Counted from the stretch's first letter, positions 8,334 through 17,867 are shown. The stretch is 64,000 nt of DNA from CAYFQB01 sp964345225 (GCA_964345225.1 CAYFQB010000043.1:10084-74083); one strand, 5' to 3'. The notes: generated by a model not told the origin, from the letters alone. A program made the numbers and translations.

Positions 8334-9515
8334 TTAATTTACGCCTGACTGCCTGTAGCAATATGCTTCTTCTATCAATTCAATGAGATGGAGCACCGGC
8401 CTGTCAGAAATTTTCTGGCTCAACTGAAGAATGCATCCGGGGCATGAGGTAATGACTGTATCGGCTTTTGAATCCATAATATTTTTTGAGCATTTCATCA
8501 GGAGATTGCTGGATATATCTCTGTATGACAAACAGAAGAGTCCTCCAAGACCGCAACAGCCGGATTCTTCTGAATCTATGAGTTCGATACCTGCCTTTCT
8601 AACAATCTCTCTGGGTTCATTCTTAATGCCAAGCCCGTGATAAAGATGGCAGGGGTCGTGGTAAACAGAGGTTTTATCTATTGATTCAGTAATTTCCAGC
8701 CTGTCATTGAAAAAAACAGATATATCCATTGCCTTTTCCAGTCCTTCTCCAGCAATTTTGGGATAATCCTTTTTTAAATTAAGAGTGCAGGTTGGGCACA
8801 AACTTAATATTGCTTCTACCTTAAGTCTGCTGAACACACGGAGATTTTTCTTTGCAAGCTTAATTGCCTCTTCTTCAAGACCGAGATTCCTTAACGGAGC
8901 TCCGCAACATAACTCTCCTTTTGGAAGGACAACTTCATAACCGAATCTCTTAAGTACATTTATCAGCGATTCCCCGAGTTGCGGAAAAAGGAAATTTATG
9001 CTGCACCCGGTAAAAATTGCGACCCTGCCCTTCTTATTCAAGACCTTGAAAATCCTTCCTTTGCTTCGAAAAGGAGTATCAGAGAACTCCGGAGTAAACG
9101 GAATGACACCCTTCCTGACAAGAGCAGGCAGTAAAATGTGCCTGCTCATCCGCAATATTTTGAAACTTAATTCAGGCCACTTTGTCGAGAATTTGACAAG
9201 GTTCCTCAGGCGTTTTCTTCTCTTGTCGGTCTTTCTCAGTAGTGCTCTTCCATGATATATAGCTCCGGTAATGTCAACACCGGGCGAGCACAGACCAGTG
9301 CAAGCCTCGCAGAGAATACAGCTGAAGATACGCTCGTTCAGCAGGGTCGATGGTTTTAACTGTCCTGTTGCAAGACCCCGGAGAAGTGTAATGCGCCCCC
9401 TTGCTCCCATTGCCTCAGTGGTGTCAGTGTCGTACGTGGGGCAGAATGCCTTGCAACTGCCGCAGCGAACACATTTTGAAAGTTCTTCAATGTATTTTGA
9501 CTGTTCAGTATTCAT
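8334..9515 (-). CDS. GlcF-like (Fe-S)-binding oxidoreductase subunit
   Basis: Two ferredoxin-like [4Fe-4S] motifs open the protein (CVRCGSCKAFCP near residue 15 and CILCEACTGLCSPG near residue 66). Two CCG domains follow, the first ending ELCCGAPLRNLG and the second DPCHLYHGLGI...GCCGLGG. This is the layout of the glycolate/lactate oxidase iron-sulfur subunit GlcF. It passes electrons from an FAD-binding partner to the quinone pool or another acceptor. The partner GlcD is not next to it, so the exact substrate is open. The neighbouring larE, a lactate-racemase cofactor gene, makes a link to 2-hydroxyacid metabolism attractive but unproven. Confidence 0.88.
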   Translation of the reverse strand: MNTEQSKYIEELSKCVRCGSCKAFCPTYDTDTTEAMGARGRITLLRGLATGQLKPSTLLNERIFSCILCEACTGLCSPGVDITGAIYHGRALLRKTDKRRKRLRNLVKFSTKWPELSFKILRMSRHILLPALVRKGVIPFTPEFSDTPFRSKGRIFKVLNKKGRVAIFTGCSINFLFPQLGESLINVLKRFGYEVVLPKGELCCGAPLRNLGLEEEAIKLAKKNLRVFSRLKVEAILSLCPTCTLNLKKDYPKIAGEGLEKAMDISVFFNDRLEITESIDKTSVYHDPCHLYHGLGIKNEPREIVRKAGIELIDSEESGCCGLGGLFCLSYRDISSNLLMKCSKNIMDSKADTVITSCPGCILQLSQKISDRPVLHLIELIEEAYCYRQSGVN

Positions 9516-9606
9516 AAGAAAATAAGATTCAAAGGAGATTGAAAATTGAAAAAGTGACTGCCGTTTATTTTCTCAGTCTTAGATTTTCAATTTGCAATTT
9601 TTAATG

Positions 9607-10425
9607 TTATAGCATTCTGTTCATGCTTCCACTTCTGTAGCCTTCAAGGTCAAGGGATACAAATCTGTAGCCTAAAGATATTAATCTTTCTGTAACAATC
9701 CGCCTGTTTTTGGGATTTATCAAAATATGCATGTCTTTCTCAGAGACTTCTATTCTTGCAGTATCGCCGTGGCTTCTTACCCTTACTTCATATATCCCAA
9801 AAGTTCTGAGAAATTCTTCTGCCTCCTCAACACGCATTAAGGCTGCCTTTGTTATTCTTTTTCCATAAGGAAATCTCGAAGAAAGACATGGTGAGGAAGG
9901 CTTATTCCAAGAATTCAGACCGAGTTCTTTCGAGATTTTACGAATTTCGTCTTTCTTGAAACTGCATTCAGCGAGCGGGCTTCTTACTTTATACAAATTT
10001 GCAGCCATTCTTCCAGGCCTGTAATCATTTATGTCGTCTGCATTACTTCCGTCAAATATAAATCTGAAACCACCCTCATCTGCAATCACCTGTAATTTTT
10101 TAAAAAGCTCATCCTTGCAGTAAAAGCAGCGTTCCGGGGGATTGCTGACGAATGAATCGTTTAATAATTCTTCAGTCTTGATTATCTGTTGCTCAACATC
10201 TGTTTCTTTAGCAAATGATATCGCACTATTGAGATCTTTTCTTGGCATTGTCTCAGAAGCAGCGGTAACAGCCAAAATCTTCATACCTGATATTTTCATG
10301 GCCTTCAGTAAAAAAGAACTGTCAACCCCGCCTGAGAATGCTAGAACCGCACTCTCCAGATCACGAAGCAGTGAGATTAAATTTGAGAATTTTTCTCTAA
10401 TTGCAGCGCTTTCTTTATAGTTCAC
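9607..10425 (-). CDS. larE: ATP-dependent sacrificial sulfur transferase LarE
   Basis: LarE installs sulfur in the nickel-pincer (NPN) cofactor of lactate racemase and related racemases. The PP-loop ATP-pyrophosphatase motif AFSGGVDSSFL is near residue 30. CFYCKDELF near residue 99 and PCLSSRFPYG near residue 180 provide three cysteines. Some LarE proteins use one sacrificial Cys, while others are thought to hold a [4Fe-4S] cluster on three Cys. The three Cys here favour the second kind (inference from memory of the family). Its ATG overlaps the stop of rng (ATGA), so it is the last gene of that operon. larA, larB and larC are not in the window. Confidence 0.9.
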   Translation of the reverse strand: MNYKESAAIREKFSNLISLLRDLESAVLAFSGGVDSSFLLKAMKISGMKILAVTAASETMPRKDLNSAISFAKETDVEQQIIKTEELLNDSFVSNPPERCFYCKDELFKKLQVIADEGGFRFIFDGSNADDINDYRPGRMAANLYKVRSPLAECSFKKDEIRKISKELGLNSWNKPSSPCLSSRFPYGKRITKAALMRVEEAEEFLRTFGIYEVRVRSHGDTARIEVSEKDMHILINPKNRRIVTERLISLGYRFVSLDLEGYRSGSMNRML

Positions 10426-11936
10426 AGTGAGTTCACCTCGTAATTCTCCTGATGCATCTTGTTGTCAGCGCTTATTATCACCTTAACGCCGTATTTGCTT
10501 TCGACATCCTCGATCCCCAGCATTTCTTCATCAGAGAGAAGCTCTGCCACAGTCGGATGAGTAGTAATTATTATCTTTTTGCTGCCGTGCCTTGCAAGTT
10601 TCTTAATTTCCCTTAATATTTCGAAACATAGCGTCTCAGGAGATGATACAAATCCCTTCCCCTCACAGTATGGGCATGTTGTGCAGAGTGTCCTGCCAAG
10701 GCTCTCTCTCACCCTTTTCCTTGTCATCTGTATAAGCCCCAGTTCTGATATATGGAAAATTGTATTCTTTGCCCTGTCCCTCTTCATCGCCTCAATAAAG
10801 GCATTGAAAAGCTTCTCTCTGTTTTCGGGTTTGTCCATATCTATGAAATCCACTATGATTATTCCTCCGAGGTTTCTCAGTCTTATCTGGTAAGCTATCT
10901 CTTTGACAGCCTCGAGGTTCGTCTTGAGTATTGTATCTTCAAGACCTTCTTTGCCTACAAACTTGCCTGTGTTAACATCAATGACCGTCATAGCCTCTGT
11001 CTGGTCAACCACGATGTATCCCCCTGATTTCAACCAGACCTTTCTCCCGATTGCCCTTGATATGTCAAGTTCTACGCCGAATGCGTCAAATATAGGCTCT
11101 GTTTCTTCATAAAGCTCAATCTTGTCTAAAAGTTTTGGGAAGTAGGTCTTTACGAATTCAATCATTCTTTCATATTCTTCAGGAGAATCTATTATCAGTC
11201 TTGAAACATCCTGGCTCATGAGATCACGAACGCTTCTGAATACAAGGTCTATGTCGCTGTAAAGAAGCCCTCGTGCCGGCACCCTGTCCTTCTTTTCCTG
11301 AACGTTCTTCCACAGAAGAAGAAGGAATTCGAGGTCCTTTTTTATATCCTCTTCCTGGGAATTCTCGCTTGCGGTCCTTATTATAAGTCCGTAACCATTC
11401 GGTTTAATGTTTTCAACAATCGTCTTAAGCCTATTTCGTTCTTCCTCATCTGATATTCTCCTTGATATACCAATATGTTCCACATTCGGCATCAGGACAA
11501 GATATCTGCCAGGCAAGGTTATGTATGATGTGACCCTCGCACCCTTGCTTCCAATAGGGTCTTTAGAGACCTGCACCAGAAGCTCCTGTCCTTCCTGTAT
11601 AATTTCTTCTATCGTCATCTCAAGACGTTCTTTTCTTGATATAAGCTCTATAGTATTATTCTCGTCTACATCTTCTTCATCTTCGAATAATGGGGCATAT
11701 TCATCCGTATCAGTCTGAACATCAGCTACATAGAGAAAAGCTGCCTTTTCGAGTCCTATATCTACAAAGGCTGACTGCATACCGGGAAGTATCTTTACGA
11801 TCTTTCCTTTGTATATGTTCCCCACGAGACTTTCATCACGCATCCGCTCAACATAGAATTCAACTACCTGCCCGCCTTCAAGCAGACCGACTCTTGTTTC
11901 TCCTCTTGTAACATTTATCAGGATTTCACTGCCCAT
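10422..11936 (-). CDS. rng: Ribonuclease G/E family protein
   Basis: RNase E/G endonucleases cut single-stranded AU-rich RNA in rRNA processing and mRNA decay. The S1 RNA-binding domain covers residues about 35-125 with an acidic insertion. The catalytic DNase-I-like region has the two metal-binding aspartates in TVIDVNTGKFVG and IIIVDFIDMD. CTTCPYCEGKG near residue 400 is the zinc-link region. At 504 residues, with no long C-terminal scaffold, it is of RNase G size. It overlaps the upstream radical SAM gene by 19 bases and larE downstream by four. Radical SAM protein followed by Rne/Rng is a conserved pairing in many bacteria. Confidence 0.93.
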   Translation of the reverse strand: MGSEILINVTRGETRVGLLEGGQVVEFYVERMRDESLVGNIYKGKIVKILPGMQSAFVDIGLEKAAFLYVADVQTDTDEYAPLFEDEEDVDENNTIELISRKERLEMTIEEIIQEGQELLVQVSKDPIGSKGARVTSYITLPGRYLVLMPNVEHIGISRRISDEEERNRLKTIVENIKPNGYGLIIRTASENSQEEDIKKDLEFLLLLWKNVQEKKDRVPARGLLYSDIDLVFRSVRDLMSQDVSRLIIDSPEEYERMIEFVKTYFPKLLDKIELYEETEPIFDAFGVELDISRAIGRKVWLKSGGYIVVDQTEAMTVIDVNTGKFVGKEGLEDTILKTNLEAVKEIAYQIRLRNLGGIIIVDFIDMDKPENREKLFNAFIEAMKRDRAKNTIFHISELGLIQMTRKRVRESLGRTLCTTCPYCEGKGFVSSPETLCFEILREIKKLARHGSKKIIITTHPTVAELLSDEEMLGIEDVESKYGVKVIISADNKMHQENYEVNSL

Positions 11937-14407
11937 CTCTTTTCCTCATCCATTAATTCTGTCCATTGTCCATCCCAGCCATACATCGCTATCCTTGTTA
12001 TATCCAGTTCTTCTAAAGGGACATTGAAAATTTCAGGGATCACTTCGTCAAGCCTCAATTTTATCTCCCCGCGGTCAATAATCGTTAGATGTACTGTTTG
12101 GCTATCTATTTTAATAAGCTCTTCAACCACTTCCTTTATATTGATATGTTTGCTGTTTTTTATAATACGTACAGCCTTTTTTTCTAAATATCTGTCAACA
12201 TCCAGTTCATTGTTGTGTTTTACTTCATAAATATATTTTATTATAAAACTATTTAGAGTTTTTTCTCTTCCTATTAATATATCCATCTTATCTGCAAGAA
12301 TTCCCTCTGGTAACGTTCGGTTTAAATTCATCAGTCCTTCACTTATGTCAAAAGGCAGTATTAGTTCCACATCCATATATTCTTTTAGGCCGGCAACACC
12401 CACTTTGAGCGCAGGACCAAAAGATATTCTGGGAGAAGGATGAAAACCTCCGGAGTACTTGAAAGGGAACCCTGCCCTTCGCATTGCACGTATTATCGCT
12501 GAGGTCAGCTCAAGATGTGAAAGGTATCTGGCATTGCCTGTCTTTGCATACCTCAATCTAACCCTGATTGAGTTATCTTTCTCTTCATCATGCCGTTGTG
12601 CGGCAGTCTGAAAAACTGAAGCTGGTATTATTTCATTCTGAACTCTGAGCTCTGATTGCTCATTTTCTGCTTTATCTGGTATACACTCAAGACCGCAGTT
12701 ATGGCATTGTTCTCTGCAGTCCGGGGTAATTTCACTTGAAAGCGCGTTCTGGTGTTCTTCCCACAGGTAATCTTTTGTTATCCCCGTGTTGATATTTTCC
12801 CAAGGGAAAGTTGACTCTTTACTGTACTCTCTAACAGCAAAATCTGCAGCATCCATTCCGGAGGCTTCCATAGCCTCTTTCCATTTGTTAAAATCAAAAG
12901 CATCAGACCATCCATCAAGCCTGCAACCGAGGGACCAGGCCTTCTCAATAAGATTTGAGAGGCTTTCATCTCCTCTTGAAAGAGCAGCCTCCAGCATTGA
13001 CATCTCCTCAAGGTGGCCTTTAAATTTAACACCCCTTTTTAAAAATTTCCTCTTCAGGTAATTGTTCTTCTCTTTTAAGATTTTTAAATCATCCTGCCCA
13101 AACCACTGAAACGGTGTATGAGGCTTCGGTACAAAAGAAGATATGCCTATACTTATGTTAATGTGCCTTCCCGTCAGCTTTTTAGATATCTTTATTGCAT
13201 CAAGAACCATTTCAGGAATCGAAGTAATGTCGTCTTCGGTCTCTGTAGGAAGTCCGGTCATAAAATATAGCTTTAGATTATGCCAGCCCTCCATGAAAAG
13301 AGTTTCTAATGTACGGACATATGTTTCTCCAGAGAAGTCTTTGTTTATAACCGCCCTAAGCCTGTCAGTCCCTGCTTCAGGCGCAATAGTAAAACCTGTT
13401 TTTCTTACGGTTTTTATTTCTCTTATGATTTCGCTGTTCACAGATCCCACCCTGAGAGAAGGAAGTGATATGGAAATCCTCCTTTTATAAAACCTTCTGT
13501 TAAACTCTTTCATAATCTGGTAAAGGCAAGAGTAATCCCCTGTATTCAGCGATGTGAAAGAGATATCTTCGTACCCTGTATTTTTTAAAGATCTTTCCGC
13601 TAATTCGAGCACTTTCTCTGGTGACCTCTCACGCACTGGCCTGTAGGTTATCCCGGCCTGGCAGAACCGGCATCCCATAGAACAGCCCCTCGATATCTCG
13701 ATATTTATCCTGTCATGAACTATCTTTGTAAAAGGCACAACAGGGCTAACAGGAAAAGGTGCATCATCAAGAGAAGATACAATCCTGCGGTTTATTACAC
13801 TGTCTTTATCCAGAGAAGGCACAAATACACCTTCTATTTCAGACAGGGCCTTTAAAAGCGCGTGTTTGTCGTTCAAGCTCTCATCCCTCCAGAAGTAATA
13901 AGTATCCATAATCTCACCGATGGCATCTTCTGCGTCTCCTATCAGAAAGGCATCAATAAATTCAGACATGGGAAAAGGATTTACAGTGCATGGCCCACCC
14001 GCAATAATAAGAGGACAGCCTTTTTTGTTCAGTCGCTCTTCAGACCTCAGGGGTATTCCTCCAAGATAAAGCATATTTAATACAGTTGTATATGAAAGTT
14101 CATACTGCAGGCTGAACCCCACAATGTCGAAATCCTTTAGAGGTCGTCTCGATTCAAGAGAAGACAGCAATAGCCCTCTTTTTTTCATGGCATCTTCCAT
14201 GTCTGTCCAGGGTGAGAAAACCCTTTCTGCAGAGGCAAAATGGATGTTATTTATTATGCTGTAAAGAATCTTAAGCCCAAGATGCGACATGCCTATCTCG
14301 TATACGTCGGGAAAGGCAAGAGCTACTCTAACCCGGGCATCCTTATTTATTGAGTTAAACTCGTTATTTATATATCTGCTCGGTTTCTGAAAAGACAAAA
14401 GGTTCAC
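11918..14407 (-). CDS. B12-binding-domain radical SAM protein fused to radical-SAM-linked (DUF2344) domain
   Basis: Three parts can be seen. Residues about 20-190 look like a cobalamin-binding-type Rossmann domain. Residues about 225-480 are a radical SAM domain with the cluster motif SRGCSMGCRFCQAG. The C-terminal part from about 620 is the radical-SAM-linked domain (VRLRYAKTGNARYLSHLEL...SGGFHPSPRISFGPALKVG). In many bacteria the last domain is a separate gene (the TIGR03960/TIGR03936 pair) next to RNase E/G; here both are one 829-residue protein. A Cys cluster near residues 583-592 (CREQCHNCGLEC) may hold another Fe-S or zinc site. The reaction is not established for this family. Start is GTG. 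Confidence 0.9.
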   Translation of the reverse strand: MNLLSFQKPSRYINNEFNSINKDARVRVALAFPDVYEIGMSHLGLKILYSIINNIHFASAERVFSPWTDMEDAMKKRGLLLSSLESRRPLKDFDIVGFSLQYELSYTTVLNMLYLGGIPLRSEERLNKKGCPLIIAGGPCTVNPFPMSEFIDAFLIGDAEDAIGEIMDTYYFWRDESLNDKHALLKALSEIEGVFVPSLDKDSVINRRIVSSLDDAPFPVSPVVPFTKIVHDRINIEISRGCSMGCRFCQAGITYRPVRERSPEKVLELAERSLKNTGYEDISFTSLNTGDYSCLYQIMKEFNRRFYKRRISISLPSLRVGSVNSEIIREIKTVRKTGFTIAPEAGTDRLRAVINKDFSGETYVRTLETLFMEGWHNLKLYFMTGLPTETEDDITSIPEMVLDAIKISKKLTGRHINISIGISSFVPKPHTPFQWFGQDDLKILKEKNNYLKRKFLKRGVKFKGHLEEMSMLEAALSRGDESLSNLIEKAWSLGCRLDGWSDAFDFNKWKEAMEASGMDAADFAVREYSKESTFPWENINTGITKDYLWEEHQNALSSEITPDCREQCHNCGLECIPDKAENEQSELRVQNEIIPASVFQTAAQRHDEEKDNSIRVRLRYAKTGNARYLSHLELTSAIIRAMRRAGFPFKYSGGFHPSPRISFGPALKVGVAGLKEYMDVELILPFDISEGLMNLNRTLPEGILADKMDILIGREKTLNSFIIKYIYEVKHNNELDVDRYLEKKAVRIIKNSKHINIKEVVEELIKIDSQTVHLTIIDRGEIKLRLDEVIPEIFNVPLEELDITRIAMYGWDGQWTELMDEEKRWAVKS

Positions 14408-14439
14408 GAATTAAAGATAACACCCCCGGATATGCTTTG

Positions 14440-14473
14440 GCAAGGCAGGATACCTAGTATGCAAGGCGGGATA
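14440..14473. repeat. Pair of direct repeats between divergent genes
   Basis: GCAAGGCAGGATA (14440-14452) and GCAAGGCGGGATA (14461-14473) differ at one base and start 21 bases apart, two turns of the helix. They lie between the divergent radical SAM operon and the TPR lipoprotein gene. A regulator-binding site is possible but is only an inference from the spacing. Confidence 0.35.
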
Positions 14474-14532
14474 GGCATCCTTTTGACCTTTTGGTTCTTG
14501 ACTTAAGATATTAATAAAGGCTTTAATAACAA

Positions 14533-15297
14533 GTGAAAATGTATAAATATCTTTTTATTGCTATCTTAATAGTTTATGCCTTCTCATGTTCCGGGAAAGA
14601 TGCTGTTAAGCCCGCAGAAAAGTTTGATGCGGAAAAGTCTTTTGTTACGGCGAATGAACTGATAGATAAAAAGGATTATGAAGAAGCAAGGGCTATCTTA
14701 CTGGAAATAAAGAACAGGGATCTCTCCAAAAAATATGCGCCTCTTGCACAGCTCAGAATTGCCGATTCATATGTTAAAGAAGAAGAAACCGATCTTGCTA
14801 TTGCTGAGTACAAGAGATTTCAGGAAATATATCCAGACCACAGGCATGCTACATATGCACAGTATCAGATCGCGATGATTTATTTCAATCAGATCGAGGG
14901 ACCCGAGAGAGGATATGGAGGTGCAGCACGGTCGATTTTAGAATTCGAGAAATTAAAAAGAGACTTTCCTAGGAATCCTTACAAGGAACAGATCGAAATA
15001 AGGATCAAAAAGTGCAGAAATATAATGGCAGATTATGAATTTCTTGTCGGAGAGTTTTATCATAAAAAAGGCTCATACAAGGCGGCAATCAGCCGCTATG
15101 AATACCTGCTTGAGAATTTCCCTGATTACAAAAACGTTGCTAAAGTATTATTTAATCTCGGCATCTCATATAAAAAAGACGGTCAGATGGCAAAGGCTGG
15201 TAAATATCTCAACCGCCTTATAAAAGAATATCCGGATAGCCCACAGGTTTCTGATGCAACAAAGGAGCTTGCTTCATTGGAGGCTGACAAAAAATAA
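14533..15297 (+). CDS. TPR outer-membrane lipoprotein, BamD/YbgF-like
   Basis: The N-terminus is a lipoprotein signal (hydrophobic LFIAILIVYAFSC, with the lipidated Cys near residue 19). Tetratricopeptide repeats cover the rest: YEEARAILLEIKNR, TDLAIAEYKRFQEIYPDHRHATYAQYQ, and YKAAISRYEYLLENFPDYKNVAKVLFNLG, among others. This is the architecture of BamD, the BAM-complex lipoprotein, and of related YbgF/CpoB proteins; BamD is favoured by the five-repeat layout and lipid anchor. The start is GTG, with an ATG two codons later equally possible. It is followed at 20 bases by the siroheme gene. Confidence 0.78.
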   Translation: MKMYKYLFIAILIVYAFSCSGKDAVKPAEKFDAEKSFVTANELIDKKDYEEARAILLEIKNRDLSKKYAPLAQLRIADSYVKEEETDLAIAEYKRFQEIYPDHRHATYAQYQIAMIYFNQIEGPERGYGGAARSILEFEKLKRDFPRNPYKEQIEIRIKKCRNIMADYEFLVGEFYHKKGSYKAAISRYEYLLENFPDYKNVAKVLFNLGISYKKDGQMAKAGKYLNRLIKEYPDSPQVSDATKELASLEADKK

Positions 15298-15317
15298 TAC
15301 GGGAAATTCTTCCACCA

Positions 15318-15956
15318 GTGAATTACTATCCTGCATACCTTAACTTAAAAGGCAAAAAAGTTGTTGTTGTTGGCGGTGGTAAGGTTGCCGAAAGAAAAAT
15401 AATCTCGCTTATTAAATCAGGTGCGGATATTACTGTAGTGAGCCCTTCTCTGACAGGAAGACTACAGCAAGAGAAAAAAGAGAAAAGGATCAGGCATTTA
15501 TCTCACACCTACAGAAATAGCGACCTTAAAGAAGCTTTTCTCGTAATTGCGGCAACAGATTCTCCTGAAATGAATACAAAGGTGGCCGAAGATGCACCTG
15601 CACTTGTGAACGTGGTAGACGTTCCTTCACTATGCAATTTCATTGCTCCTTCCATCATCAAAAGAGGGTCCCTTATTATTGCTGTATCAACCAGCGGTGC
15701 AAGCCCTGCCATTTCAAAGGCTGTACGAAAAGAACTTCAAAAAATATATGGTTCTGAGTTTTCAGGGTTTTTGGCTTTCATAAAAAAAATCAGGGGAAAA
15801 GCAATGACCGATATCAAAGAAAAAAGTAAAAGGGAAAAGTTTCTGAAAAGCCTTGCATCAGAGAATATATTGAATACTTTGAGATTGAAAGGGCTTAAAG
15901 CTGTCAAGAAGACTATTCTTGAAAGATTTGAGAGATTAAAAAATTATTCTGTTTGA
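15318..15956 (+). CDS. Precorrin-2 dehydrogenase / sirohydrochlorin ferrochelatase (CysG N-terminal type)
   Basis: This makes sirohydrochlorin from precorrin-2 using NAD, and in bifunctional members inserts iron to give siroheme. The Rossmann motif VVVVGGGKVAERKI is near residues 14-27. The family stretch NVVDVPSLCNFIAPSIIKRGSLIIAVSTSGASPAISKAVRKEL, typical of CysG-N/Met8, spans about residues 94-136. At 212 residues it is the stand-alone form without the uroporphyrinogen methyltransferase half of CysG. Siroheme is used by sulfite and nitrite reductases, fitting a sulfur- or nitrogen-cycling organism. GTG start. Confidence 0.9.
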   Translation: MNYYPAYLNLKGKKVVVVGGGKVAERKIISLIKSGADITVVSPSLTGRLQQEKKEKRIRHLSHTYRNSDLKEAFLVIAATDSPEMNTKVAEDAPALVNVVDVPSLCNFIAPSIIKRGSLIIAVSTSGASPAISKAVRKELQKIYGSEFSGFLAFIKKIRGKAMTDIKEKSKREKFLKSLASENILNTLRLKGLKAVKKTILERFERLKNYSV

Positions 15957-16037
15957 AACTTCTGTGTTATACTATTAAAACATTTGAAGCAGGCATACCG
16001 CAAAAAAATCCTGTATTCAGGTTGAGCGTACAGTTAG

Positions 16038-16514
16038 CTACCTTGTTGACAATCCTTTTACACTTCCCCATGATTTAAACAAAACATTCTTAAAGGTCTC
16101 TCCCTGATTCATAGGAGCAATCTCAATCTTAAAGGATTTTCCTGTAATGCTATAAATCTCGAATATGTCACCAATCATGGTCTCCTTCCGATGTTTTATA
16201 TCTGTAATATCTTTTAAATCTATTGAGTCAGTATAACCATCCTTATGGTAAATCACACGTTTTGTGGTTAGAATGGCTGCCTCGGTACCATCAAGCGAAA
16301 TTGTCACGTCATAATAAGCAATCAAATTTTCAGATGGATCAAGAATACTATATTCTTCAAGGTACTGCAGGGCATATTCTTCCATATCGTTACTCAGTCT
16401 TACACCACCCTCCGGACCAGTTAACAGCCATATACATCCTCTTCCTATAAAGCCGATTATCACCAGAGAAACAACTGATATGGTTACAATCAGAACAACT
16501 TTCTTCGTGCTCAT
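16038..16514 (-). CDS. Small single-pass membrane protein, possible PH-like domain
   Basis: One N-terminal membrane segment (about residues 8-30) is followed by a soluble domain of about 120 residues. The end, LTTKRVIYHKDGYTDSIDL followed by DITDIKHRKE and FEIYSITGKSFKIEI, has the strand pattern of bacterial PH-like domains, where a TxxRxIY motif is common. That assignment is tentative. A strong Shine-Dalgarno GGAGG sits six bases before the ATG. No neighbour indicates its role. Confidence 0.6.
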   Translation of the reverse strand: MSTKKVVLIVTISVVSLVIIGFIGRGCIWLLTGPEGGVRLSNDMEEYALQYLEEYSILDPSENLIAYYDVTISLDGTEAAILTTKRVIYHKDGYTDSIDLKDITDIKHRKETMIGDIFEIYSITGKSFKIEIAPMNQGETFKNVLFKSWGSVKGLSTR

Positions 16515-16606
16515 CTATTACCTCCATTTATCTGGAGCGATCTCAGACAGACTATATCAAATATCTGGAGTAATTTGCCAAACCCCGTCTTTAAGAACTG
16601 CTTTAT

Positions 16607-17290
16607 TTAATTCATGTGGTCGCTAAAATCCTGTATGATATCAGCAAATATAAAACCATCACTTTCTACTATTTCACCTACTTTAACATTTAACGGATGA
16701 GAAAATTGTGGTCCGTCATACACAAAAGTATGGAATTCACCATTTTCTCCACACGCATCAACCTCTTCTGGCAGTTCATAAATAAAATTATGATCATATT
16801 TGCGACCTGCATAACTTCTCGATAAATATCTGGGATCAATACATGTTATGAATGCTTTCAATGAATTCGATATCATTTCATTTGCAAGCTGTAATGTGGA
16901 TAGTCCCCACAGCGGGAAAATAGGTTCTATTTTCGATTTTTTGAAATTATTTTCCCTATATTCCCTCACATCACTCAAATATAAATCTCCATATGCCATG
17001 CATTCTATATCCCTTTGCTCAGCCTGAATAATATATTCCCTCATTATTTTTTTATATTCACTACTGTTACACAGGTTTGGGATAGTAAGTATATCTATAG
17101 GTAGTCCAACAGCCTTTGCCTGCTCTTTTAATAATTCAGTTCGAACAGCATGCATTGTTACACGCTGATAAGCATGGTTAACAACAGTCATAAGTCCCAC
17201 GACATCGAATTCATTGCCTTGATTTAGCTTGTGAAGTACCCATGCACTATCTTTGCCGCTGCTCCAATTAATTATAGTCTTTTTACCCAT
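16607..17290 (-). CDS. Dph6-like ATP pyrophosphatase (adenine nucleotide alpha hydrolase superfamily)
   Basis: The PP-loop INWSSGKDSAWVLHKL lies at residues 7-22 and binds ATP. The C-terminal GENGEFHTFVYDGPQFSHPL and the EPIFPLWG segment are hallmarks of the diphthine-ammonia ligase (Dph6/ATP_bind_4) family. Bacteria lack diphthamide, so the bacterial members amidate or adenylate some other unknown substrate. Length 227 is normal for the single-domain form. The gene stands alone with no obvious ribosome-binding site. Confidence 0.85.
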   Translation of the reverse strand: MGKKTIINWSSGKDSAWVLHKLNQGNEFDVVGLMTVVNHAYQRVTMHAVRTELLKEQAKAVGLPIDILTIPNLCNSSEYKKIMREYIIQAEQRDIECMAYGDLYLSDVREYRENNFKKSKIEPIFPLWGLSTLQLANEMISNSLKAFITCIDPRYLSRSYAGRKYDHNFIYELPEEVDACGENGEFHTFVYDGPQFSHPLNVKVGEIVESDGFIFADIIQDFSDHMN

Positions 17291-17425
17291 AATTCTTTAT
17301 TAGGTCTGACGATTACGGCTAAGTTATAGGCCTCGGGTAATTCAAGTCAGTAATGCCTTTTAAAAAACTGCAATTTCACACCGTCAGCTTCAGCCGCTTT
17401 ATGAAAATTATTAGTTTGTATTTAA

Positions 17426-17728
17426 TCAATATTTTGTTTTTCTAAGTTCCAGAATCAATTGATACACTGATATTCTAATATGCATCCAAATCTTCAATAC
17501 AGCAATGTTAATCAATCCTGTGATTGCGACTATAATACCTGAACCCAACAGGACATTTTGGATAACTCTTGAAATTCCCAGAGAGCATAGAATAATTCCA
17601 AATCCAAGAAAGATTAAACCTGTATTCAGCCAATCCCATCTTTTATATTCCTTTTCTAATTCTGTTACCTTTCCATCGATATTGACTACTTCTTTCTCCT
17701 CATCAAATAACTCTTTCCATCCTTTCAT
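17426..17728 (-). CDS. Small two-helix membrane protein, unassigned
   Basis: A 100-residue protein. A charged N-terminus (about residues 1-33, probably helical, KVTELEKEYKRWDW) is followed by two adjacent membrane segments (about 36-54 and 58-78) and a basic tail. A strong Shine-Dalgarno AAGGAGG precedes the ATG. I do not recognise the family. Confidence 0.6.
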   Translation of the reverse strand: MKGWKELFDEEKEVVNIDGKVTELEKEYKRWDWLNTGLIFLGFGIILCSLGISRVIQNVLLGSGIIVAITGLINIAVLKIWMHIRISVYQLILELRKTKY

Positions 17729-17846
17729 TAAGGGCCTCCTTTCATCCCTAACAATGAGGTCAGCAGGCGCTATTCAGCGTCCTATGGTTTTATTTGTTAG
17801 CACATTTTTCTTTGGAAGTAAACCCCGTTTTAAAAGGTATTGCGTT

Positions 17847-17867
17847 TCGGTGGATTGAGACCACCGA
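17847..17867. terminator. Hairpin downstream of asnA
   Basis: The inverted repeat TCGGTGG/CCACCGA with a 7-base loop sits between the small membrane gene and asnA. On the plus strand it is followed by a T-rich run after ten bases. For asnA (minus strand) it lies about 95 bases beyond the stop and lacks an immediate U-tract, so the terminator call is weak. Confidence 0.35.
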
